From Pinguiococcus pyrenoidosus (taxonomy: Eukaryota; Sar; Pinguiophyceae; Pinguiochrysidales; Pinguiochrysidaceae): 16,980 nt of DNA. Under the pieces are notes generated by a model. That model did no database searches. It worked only from the letters and a program-made list of their open reading frames with translations, and had not been told where the DNA came from. Every line of letters starts with the position of its first letter. Position 1 is the stretch's first letter. The position numbers and the translations under genes were made by a program. Shown here one piece after another: positions 9,370-16,359 of the stretch. Location: assembly GCA_019677205.1 (NCBI GenBank), contig JAAMXY010000395.1, forward strand, positions 1 through 16,980, read 5' to 3'.

Positions 9370-9617
9370 AGTGCTGAGGTTGCAAGAAGAATGAACGAGA
9401 CGAAGAACGCTCTGGACCGAACAACAAGCTGGCTTTCCTGATCGGATGGCTCTCCTTCCATTGGTATCGCGCAGGCTGGGTCGAGATCGATGAGAAGCTC
9501 TTCGCAAAGCACGCGACGAGCCTTCTCCACTTCACTTGGATGTCCCTTGCATTCCCGTGCGACCGCCCAAGCTTGCGTCGAGCATTCTAGCAGCACAAGG
9601 CTCGTCAGACGTGCCAT
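9237..9617 (-). CDS. Possible small protein with CX10C-X14-CX10C cysteines and a membrane segment (tentative)
   Basis: A 126-codon frame starts at ATG 9617 (context GGCATGG). It contains four cysteines spaced C-X10-C-X14-C-X10-C: LECSTQAWAVAREC, then VLCEELLIDLDPAC. This symmetric spacing is like the twin-cysteine helical hairpins of mitochondrial intermembrane-space (CHCH) proteins, where CX9C and CX10C occur. A hydrophobic segment AFFVSFILLATSALYA with a basic flank (RRESRK) follows. The last 44 or so codons overlap the GST last exon on the opposite strand, so the real gene, if any, may end or splice earlier. Upstream the frame stays open for about 20 codons to a TGA. I do not recognise a family, and a chance antisense ORF is a fair alternative. 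Confidence 0.28.
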   Translation of the reverse strand: MARLTSLVLLECSTQAWAVARECKGHPSEVEKARRVLCEELLIDLDPACAIPMEGEPSDQESQLVVRSRAFFVSFILLATSALYARRESRKAQATAAPPTTKDRPAPFGDEKNRAIGLLTPLRPRS

Positions 9618-9898
9618 GCCTGGTGGTTGTTGCGGAGGGTTGCTCGTGGCATCCGACCAAAAGCTCGGAAGCCCTCGGAAACCTCAGAAACTTGGAACTT
9701 GCAAGCTCGCCGAGGTACCAGCACACGAATACTCCTCTTGAGTACAATTTCATATATTTTAAATGATATTTTTAAAACTTAGTAGCGTATTCTACGGCTC
9801 CATAGCGAGCTTTCACGCGAAAGCCCTCCAAAGGAAGAAAAGACACAAAAAGCTGATGTGGTGAAGTCCCAACGACGCCACAGCTTCTGGTGATACGC
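9370..9898. other. Spacer between the GST and COQ1 genes
   Basis: The left half (to 9617) is shared with the tentative antisense ORF. From 9618 to 9898 no gene was found. An AT-rich patch at 9741-9785 is the most likely core-promoter area for COQ1, whose start codon lies about 110 nt downstream. No CCAAT or E2F-like motif stood out. Confidence 0.4.
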
Positions 9899-11409
9899 AT
9901 GAGCTTCCAAAGACTGGCGCCACGAGGCTTAGGTACATTTTCCCCTCTGAAAGGCCTTGGCGCCCGGGAGCACTTCATGCGGCGCGTCCTTAAGGCGCTC
10001 TCCCCATCACAAGTCAGCTGATCCCGTTGGCCTTCCGTTGCGAAGGCCCTTTAGGCCGCCGTCTGCGCTGTCTGTGGGCGCCGCAACGCCTCGCCAGCTT
10101 CGGGGCGGACTATGTGGCCAAGGCGGTGGCAAGTCGCTCCCTGGACAAGGCGGTGGAGGCGCTGGAGAGGGGCTCGGACGCCTTTGAGCACGTCTTGGTG
10201 GTAGGAATGGGCCTCCGAAAAGCCTTTCTCGCGTGTACAGTGCGTCGTTAATGGCCTCTCTGCTAGGACCGACCCACCGTGGACGTGGCGGACCCGGCGA
10301 CGGCCCCAGTGGAGCTCCGAGACGCACTGCGGCGCCAGCCGACCGGCCTTTTGGACCAGATGATGCAGTTAACCGCGGATCCCTTCGGCCTGGTGGAGGG
10401 CCACATCGTGTCTCTGGGCGAGAGCATCAAGCATCTCTTGGGGTCGGACCACCCGGTGCTGCAGGCGTGCGCGCAGTACTTCTTCGCGCTGGATGGCGGC
10501 AAGAAAATCCGGCCCACGATGGTGCTGCTGGTGGCGTCGGCCTGCAGCGGCGGCCAGATCAGCGATAGACAGCGGCGGCTGGCGGAGATTACAGAGATGA
10601 TCCACACGGCGTCGCTGTTCCATGACGACGTGATCGACAAGGCGGACACGCGGCGGGGCGCGCCGTCGGTCAATCGGGTGTTCGGCAACAAGATGGCCAT
10701 CTTGGCCGGCGACTTCCTGCTGGCGCGGGCCTCCATCTCGCTGGCCCGCCTCCGCAACCTGGAGGCCGTGGAGCTGCTCTCGACGGTGATCGAGCATCTG
10801 GTGAAGGGAGAGGTCATGCAGATGCGGCCTCCGCCCAGCCTGCGCGAGAGGAGCATCGGTGAGGAACCGAGCCCCGAGGCGGCGCCGGCCCAGGACGGGC
10901 CCGAGTGGTCCATGTCGCTGAGTCCCCTGGAGTTCTACATGCGGAAGAACTACTACAAGACCGCGTCGCTCATGGCGAACAGCTGCCGGGCCTGCGCGCT
11001 TCTGGGGGGGCACGACGAGGCGTTTCAGCGGGCGGCCTACGACTACGGCAAGCATGTGGGGCTGGCGTTCCAGCTGGTGGACGACATCCTGGATTTTGAA
11101 GGCACGGCGGAGAGTCTAGGGAAGCCGGCCCTGGCGGATATGACGCAGGGTCACGCGACGGCGCCCGTGTTGCTCGCTGCGGAGGAGCATCCGGAGCTGG
11201 AGACCCTGATACTGCGCAAGTTCGAGGGGCCCGGAGATGTCGAGCGCGCGGAGGCACTCGTGCGGAATTCGAGTGGACTGCTCCGGGCGAAGCAACTGGC
11301 CACGGCACAAGCGGAAGTGGCGATAGAGGCCATCCAGCAGCTCGAGCCGAGTGAACATAGGGAGGCACTCATGCGACTTGCTGTCATGGTCGTCGAGCGA
11401 ACCCGGTAG
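9899..11409 (+). CDS. COQ1: Mitochondrial all-trans polyprenyl diphosphate synthase (ubiquinone side chain)
   Basis: Exons 9899-9932, 10055-10200 and 10267-11409 (introns 122 and 66 nt) encode about 440 residues. The enzyme adds isopentenyl units to an allylic diphosphate to make the long isoprenoid tail of ubiquinone (COQ1 in yeast, PDSS1 in animals). The substrate-binding lysine/arginine region is GGKKIRP (137-143). The first aspartate-rich motif is HDDVIDKADTRRG (179-191) and the second DDILDFEG (332-339). The small residues before the first motif (MIHTASLF) fit a long-chain synthase. The tiny first exon and phase-1 splice give an arginine-rich, acid-free N-terminus, MSFQRLAPRGLGRRLRCLWA, typical of a mitochondrial presequence; this exon is inferred because exon 2 has no in-frame ATG before a stop. 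The end of exon 2 could also be at 10197. A Pro/Glu-rich insert (about 248-279) sits between GEVMQ and FYMRKNYYKTASL, longer than in known relatives. Confidence 0.92.
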
Positions 11410-11539
11410 CCACACCGTGCCGTGTGTTTCTCTTTGTTTTGGGCTACCCGGTTGACATTTTGCTGAGCATCGAAAGGAAAAGGACTAGCCATTTTGATAC
11501 CCGAGCGCGCGTCTCCCCAGCGACGACGCCCTTGCGTGC

Positions 11540-13654
11540 TCAGGACAGATACGCCATGGGATCGTCGAGGGCTCCCGCACCCATCGCCCAGCCTGCCGTC
11601 TGGCCCGAGCTGTACTGCACGACCCCGAATCTTCCACTGGTGAGCCACTTGTCGTCGGCAGCCTTCGCCCTCGTCTGCGCCGTCTCGCTCAGGCCGAGGC
11701 CAACTTCCGCCTTGAGCGCCCGGAGCGCGAGCAGCCTCGTGGGAAAATACCCACACACGCTGTCGAAGTTGGTGTCAAGCGGCCACGGGCGGTCTCCGAG
11801 GAGCCGCCGGTAGTTCGCGTCCCCCTTGACGACGACGAGACGATGCTGGTGAAGGCGCTCCGCCACCGGCCTGCCAAACCACGAAAGGAAGGAACCGATT
11901 CGCGCGCTGGTGAGCAGCCTTTCCCCTGCCAGCTCGGCGCCCTTACACGGCTTTGAAAACGACAGCAGCAAGCGCTCACCTACCTTGGCATCTCCCACAT
12001 CGGCTTTGGGTGGCACCAGAAGCTGTGCGGCTCGATTTTCAAGCGCCCCGCGTCGATCCACTGGCTCCACACCTGGCCCAAGGTCGCCATGCTGGGGTCC
12101 GGGCTCTTGGAGAAGTAATCCACGGTGTGGCGGACGTCGTTCTCCGTGGCGTCGCTGACGAACACGGGATACTCTTTGCAATGAAGGGTGACGGACTTTG
12201 CCAAGCCGAAGGCGACGATGCAGTGCGCCAGCATCATGTCCGTTGCCAGCTCCAGACCTGCGTTGTCCGTGACGATGCCAAAGCTGCTGAACAGCGCCCC
12301 GTCGCCCGTGTCACCGCTGGTAGCGACCTCCTGGCTGAGGTCATCGAAGCACTCGTCAAAATCGTCGCCCAGAAGCCGCTCCTCTCCGGACAGGAGCACT
12401 TCCTGCAGCCGCTTCTCTCCACTTTCCATATCCTCCTGCGCTCCTTGCTCCGCATCCGCCGCCGCTTCCGCATCGGTGGGCGCCGGCCAGAGGCTGAGGT
12501 CCAGCTTGTTGCCCCAAAGCGAAGTGAGCGACCACAGCCGCAGCACCTTCGCCGCTGCCGTAATGCTTGGCGCCGGCGACCCGGCAGGACGGCCTGGGCC
12601 CGACAAACAAAAAGAAAAGGAAGAAAGAAAAAACACACCCCTTTCAGAACCATTCTTTGGTATGCGAGCCATACCGAAATCCCAAGAACGTACCCATGGC
12701 GCCGACGCTTCCAAGAAGCCTCAGGGAAAGGCTCTCGATGGTGCTCTGAGCCGCCGCCAAGCCAGCCTCCTTCTGCGCCTGAAACCAATCCACATCTGCG
12801 CAGGGAGGAGTTCGCGATTGGAAACGCATGTGAGGCTTGGTGTCTCCTCAGAACATCGCGGCTACTAAAGAATGGAGGGAGGAAAGGAAGCAGAAGGCAC
12901 CTGTGCCTGCAAAGGCTGCCCGGACGCGGCGGTAGAAGTAGAACTCCGCCAGCAGCCAGGGGGCGCTGAGCCAGGTCTTCTTCGCCTCCACCACTTCAGC
13001 AAGCATCTCTTCATTCCACGCCGCCAAGTCCGAGTCCGGCAAGGGCTCCGCATCCTGCACCAAGCTTAGAGGCGTCTCCGCGGCGTTCAAAAGCTCCTGC
13101 TCCAGCTGCTCCAGGCGCTTGGTGGCTTCTCCTGGAATGGGTTTTTTTTTGGGGGGGGGGGGGGCCAGGACAAATTAGGTCGGAGGCATTCCTTTCGGGT
13201 TGTCCAACAGAGGGGCGGAGGGCGAAGAGCAACTAGAAGAACACTATGGGGCGTCTCACATGGAAATTACGTGGAATATAAACTACGTGGAATCTGTACC
13301 TAAAACGCCGGCGTAATCCCCTCTTTTTAGCGAATTCTCATCAAAGATGCGGCTGAGAATCTCCTCGCGGATCCGCCGGTTCATGGTGTCGTGCGCCCAC
13401 GTGCCAGGCGTCTCTGCATCAAGTCAGACCAAGCATTTCAGGGGTCAAGAGAAGCGAGAAATCCCTCGAAAATGCGCGAAAACCCGCCATTTCTCGCGGA
13501 GAAATGGCGGAATATCCTGGGAGTTCGACGCACCGGAGGTCAGCATGGGCGGCAGAGGCGTCTGGCGCGGAAGTGGACACGCCCTCCGCCCACTGAAGGC
13601 CTGGCCGGAGCTTGCCATGGCCAAAGCGCACGCGAGACGCAGTGCTTTTTGCAT
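11540..13654 (-). CDS. ARMT1: ARMT1/DUF89-family metal-dependent phosphatase (damage-control phosphatase)
   Basis: Six exons, 13654-13534, 13413-13300, 13131-12901, 12795-12694, 12593-11984 and 11870-11540, give 502 residues; all junction phases agree. Conserved family blocks in order: ETPGTWAHDTMNRRI (41-55), SAPWLLAEFYFYRRV (134-148), SLWGNKLDLSLW (214-225), VTDNAGLEL (297-305), FVSDATENDV (334-343), VVKGDANYRRLLGDRPW (406-422) and LRALKAE near the end. The metal-binding Asp299, Asn300 and Asp337 show the same 38-residue spacing as D253/N254/D291 of human ARMT1. Family members are Mn/Co/Ni-dependent phosphatases acting on phosphometabolites such as fructose-1-phosphate; the human protein was also reported to methylate carboxyl groups. 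An acidic insert (228-285) enlarges the protein. The first 40 residues (MQKALRLACALAMASSGQAF onward) look like a targeting leader; an in-frame ATG at 13747 would extend it by 31 residues. It is convergent with COQ1, with only 130 nt between stop codons. Confidence 0.9.
13142..13164. repeat. Homopolymer T9-G14 in ARMT1 intron 2
   Basis: Nine T (13142-13150) are directly followed by fourteen G (13151-13164). On the gene strand this reads C14 then A9, ending 8 nt before the 3' splice site AG at 13133-13132. The C-tract may act as the polypyrimidine tract. The length is prone to sequencing error and slippage. Confidence 0.9.
13484..13510. repeat. Perfect 12-bp hairpin in ARMT1 intron 1
   Basis: CCGCCATTTCTC (13484-13495) and GAGAAATGGCGG (13499-13510) are exact reverse complements around a GCG loop. 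The hairpin lies within the 120-nt first intron (13533-13414), close to the donor site, and takes up nearly a quarter of it. Confidence 0.9.
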
Positions 13655-14120
13655 TGAAACGGCTTCGAACTTGCGGCGCAGGATCTGAAATGGGTTATTC
13701 GTCTCTAGCACAGCACCATCAAGGTACCCAGTATCGAAAATCGACATCCGAGCGGAGGGGATCAATCCAGCCGCACTTGGCTGAGGTACTCCTCGTGTAC
13801 TTGGGTATCTGAAAAAAAGCTGCTTCGTCGGCGCGTCGGTGATTCGGGAGCGCGCGTCTCGAAAGAGGAATTTCTGGCAAAGCCTTTTTGGTGAGCGTCC
13901 GTGATGGGAGAGCTCCTCCGCAGATGAGGAGCACCAGCATGCAGCCACGGGCCTGGTGACGACCACCACAAAGGAAGGGAGAAGAACAGAGCGCCACGCG
14001 CGAATCGAATGGTTGTTCTTTGTCTTCAGTTTGTCAGCGCTTGGGGCTTTCTATGCATGGGTACTTTCAGTTTTGCTGGACAGCAGGGACTTCTGGGACA
14101 CGCTCAGGTCAGGAGCTTAC
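13655..14120. other. Spacer upstream of ARMT1 and downstream of the anchor-L gene
   Basis: Both neighbours are on the minus strand, so this region should contain the ARMT1 promoter and 5' UTR (left) and the 3' UTR of the anchor-L gene (right). Several 60-175-codon frames cross it without recognisable content. An in-frame ATG at 13747 would lengthen the ARMT1-like protein. I see no RNA gene or repeat here. Confidence 0.4.
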
Positions 14121-15197
14121 TTAGCATGACTCCACTCCAAAGTCCACGGCCGGGATGTAGTCCGGGTTCACGAGACACTCCACGTCTCCCGAGAGCAGGC
14201 ACGGCACCTCGGTGGCGGCGATGAGTCGCGGACAGCATTCGGCGCCTTCGACGCAGGCGCAGCCGCTGCACTCGCTGCATGAGCCCGCGCAGCACACTGA
14301 ATCCGTCTTGTCCAGGATCCCTTCCAGGCACAAGATGATGCAATCGTCGCTCAGCACGTCCAGGGTGCAGTCGAAGTTGCAACAGGCCTCGCCGTCGCAC
14401 TCTTCGCTGCCGTCCATCTCGTCGTTGCCGCAGCCGGGCTCTCGGATCCGCCAGCTGCCCATCTTCATGTACACGGCCGAGTCCAGCTGCGCATCCGCCG
14501 CGTCGGCGATGACCAGCTTGACGCGGTAGGTCCGGTTGGCCTCCACGGCGAAGGGCTTGGTGCGCAGCTTGGTGGTGAGGCCGTCGTATTCAACGGCGAA
14601 CGCGCCGCCGTCATTGTCCACGAAGAACTCCGGGTTGCTCCCGCTGTTCACGCTGCTGATGCTGACCTTGGTGCCGTCGTCCAGCACGCCCACGTTCTGC
14701 CCGTCGATAAAGAACGCGAAGAGGTCGTTGAACACGTTGATGCCGGCGGCCGGATACTCCTCGCTGGCGAACACATAGTCGAAGGCCACCTCGCCGGCCC
14801 GGCTGTACGTCACGTCGAACTCTATGGCGGACGCGTCCAGCACCTGCGACTCGTGCAAGCCGGCCAACGCGGCCAGATCGGCGTCGCCGGGGCTCAAGTG
14901 TCCGGTGGTCTGCGACGGCTCCGCGTTCTCCACGCGCTCCGCGGTGGTCAGGCTGCCCGTGGACAGCACCAGCGCGGCGTCGTCGCCTCCGAACACGCCG
15001 GAGATGTAGTGCGCGTCGTCGAGAGCCGCGATTCCGGACGCGATGTTCACGCCCGTGTACACCTGGTTGGATATAGTACAGGGCACCAAGTCGCAGGTGA
15101 GCAGCTCCTCCACGAACTCGAACGCGCTCAGCGTCGAGAAGTCCGTTGCGGCCAGCGCCGCCGGCAGCGCGAAAAACGCGAGGAGCACGGGCCTCAT
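14121..15197 (-). CDS. Secreted protein with choice-of-anchor-L domain and cysteine-rich C-terminus
   Basis: This intronless frame encodes 358 residues. A clear signal peptide (MRPVLLAFFALPAALA) is followed by a domain with the hallmarks of the choice-of-anchor-L family, known mainly from bacterial surface proteins: early VYTGVNIASGIA, GDDAALVLSTGSL (71-83), IEFDVT, the signature YVFASEEYP (141-149), FNDLFAFFIDG (156-166), VSISSVNSGSNP (178-189), YDGLTTKL (204-211) and IADAADAQLDSAVY (230-243). One N-glycosylation sequon (NRT) lies at 221. From residue 256 the rest is rich in cysteine (18 residues), starting CGNDEMDGSEECDGEACC, which resembles disintegrin-like and CGDG-type repeats. No transmembrane segment or GPI signal ends the protein, so it is probably secreted or held in a wall or matrix. 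The lack of introns, among intron-bearing neighbours, would fit a transferred or retroposed origin. Function unknown; adhesion is a guess. Confidence 0.85.
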   Translation of the reverse strand: MRPVLLAFFALPAALAATDFSTLSAFEFVEELLTCDLVPCTISNQVYTGVNIASGIAALDDAHYISGVFGGDDAALVLSTGSLTTAERVENAEPSQTTGHLSPGDADLAALAGLHESQVLDASAIEFDVTYSRAGEVAFDYVFASEEYPAAGINVFNDLFAFFIDGQNVGVLDDGTKVSISSVNSGSNPEFFVDNDGGAFAVEYDGLTTKLRTKPFAVEANRTYRVKLVIADAADAQLDSAVYMKMGSWRIREPGCGNDEMDGSEECDGEACCNFDCTLDVLSDDCIILCLEGILDKTDSVCCAGSCSECSGCACVEGAECCPRLIAATEVPCLLSGDVECLVNPDYIPAVDFGVESC

Positions 15198-16116
15198 CGT
15201 GAGTCCGCGGCGCCTCCCCGGATGGCTGCTGTCCTCGCGGCGCTCGCTCCTCGTCTCTTTTCAAAACGACACCTCCAGCGCTTGCGCCCGTGCGGGCCTA
15301 TGGAAAGCCCCGGGAAAGTGTTCTTCAGAAGCCAGATTCCGTCAATGGGAACGGCGCAATGCTTTCGAATGTCTTCTTCGCCGAAGGATTGGTTTGGATA
15401 TTGCGGGGCGAGCGACTTCCATCCGCGCGGGCCAATGACGAGAGAGACGGATGTTTCAAAATGCAGGATAGCACCAGGAAAACGATGGGAGCCAATGAAT
15501 GCCAGCGAGTGACGTCGCGAATAGTACGTTGTCATCCGTTGCCTCTGCCATCCGTTGCTTCTGCCCGAAGCGTCGGCGCTGCGGATGACAAGCGCCCACG
15601 TTGGACGTTGATTTTGAACCTGCCCATCGTAAAGTTGGCCGACATAGGAACGCGCCGCACACAGGCATGACGTGAGTGGAAGAATCGAATGAGTCACAAG
15701 AACCGGTCAACCCGCTCATTGGTCGCGAAGACGTCCTCGCGAGGCCTGGTGGCATACAAGCGGGTCTTCGCCCCGGACTCGTTCGTTGACGTGGTCGGAA
15801 GCAGCTGTGTTCATTGGCTCAAACGGGAGACCCGGTTCATGGCTGGTCTCAAGACCCGGCATGCTTCTTCTGTCGGAGGTGAAGACACAACCTCGGCTTT
15901 GCACCATAGATCTGTCCGTCTGCCAGCAAAGCCCTCCATTTTACACCGGCGCTGTCATCTCGTCATCTCCATCGCGACGTCTTCCTAGAAGCAGGTGTCT
16001 TTCCGCTCCAGTCGCATGTGCGTTCGTGCTGGCTGTACTGGAATTCTGCACTTTTCAAGCTGTCCGCCGCCTCTCCTCCTTGCGAAGCTCCAGAGGGCGT
16101 CCATCGGTCCCTTCGA

Positions 16117-16159
16117 GCCAAAGCCAAGAAGCCAAAGCCAAGAAGCCAAAGCCAAAGCC
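16117..16159. repeat. 14-bp tandem repeat (GCCAAAGCCAAGAA)
   Basis: Two exact 14-nt copies (16117-16130 and 16131-16144) are followed by a third variant copy ending GCCAAAGCC (to 16159). The period is not a multiple of three, so it does not keep a reading frame, which argues that it is non-coding. Confidence 0.9.
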
Positions 16160-16195
16160 GCGTCTTCTTCCAAAACGACGCAAAGATTCAAACGC

Positions 16196-16209
16196 TTTTG
16201 GCGCCAAAA
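16196..16209. promoter_or_regulatory. E2F/DP-like perfect palindrome TTTTGGCGCCAAAA
   Basis: The 14-nt palindrome contains two overlapping copies, one on each strand, of the E2F consensus TTTSGCGC. It lies 151 nt upstream of the start codon of the dsRNA-binding gene. E2F/DP factors drive S-phase genes in animals, plants and many protists; regulation here is inferred from the motif alone. Confidence 0.45.
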
Positions 16210-16321
16210 CCGCAAAATGCAGAAAGAACCGGTTTTCTGGCGTGGGGATCGTCGGTGTCCCGCTCGTCTCTGTCCGCCGGAGCCCTCGCGAGCCTCTTCG
16301 GAAGATACTCTTCGAAGATCT

Positions 16322-16354
16322 GCGCGCGCGCCGCCTCGGTTGAAGCGCGCGCGC
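16322..16354 (+). promoter_or_regulatory. (GC)5-N13-(GC)5 element directly before a start codon
   Basis: Two GCGCGCGCGC decamers (16322-16331 and 16345-16354) flank a 13-nt spacer and end 5 nt before the ATG at 16360. In RNA they could pair into a 10-bp all-GC stem; in DNA they are alternating purine-pyrimidine tracts. Whether this part is transcribed is not shown by the sequence. Confidence 0.5.
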
Positions 16355-16359
16355 CTGAA

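Larger units (their letters stand above)
15198..16359. promoter_or_regulatory. Divergent intergenic region between the anchor-L and dsRNA-binding genes
   Basis: The flanking genes diverge, so both promoters should lie in these 1162 nt. CCAAT occurs at 15432-15436 and 15492-15496, and ATTGG at 15388-15392, 15718-15722 and 15813-15817. TGACGT cores (CRE/bZIP-like) occur at 15510-15515, 15668-15673 and 15787-15792. An imperfect 16-nt tandem repeat (CATCCGTTGCYTCTGC) lies at 15533-15564. No coding frame here is convincing. The specific repeats and the E2F-like palindrome are listed separately. Promoter roles are inferred. Confidence 0.45.

Noticed and set aside
11953-12969. 338-codon plus-strand ORF
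   Set aside because: Antisense to ARMT1 exons 3-5, and it would run across several well-supported introns.
14611-15264. 217-codon minus-strand ORF rich in arginine
   Set aside because: Shifted frame of the anchor-L gene; composition is typical of an out-of-frame GC-rich reading.
15781-15820. ER-stress element (CCAAT-N9-CCACG)
   Set aside because: A CGTGG and an ATTGG are present, but they are about 18 nt apart rather than 9, so the element is not matched.
15786-16343. 185-codon plus-strand ORF with a KAKKPKPKP stretch
   Set aside because: The lysine/proline stretch comes from a 14-bp tandem repeat that does not preserve frame, and the rest has no protein-like pattern; treated as intergenic.
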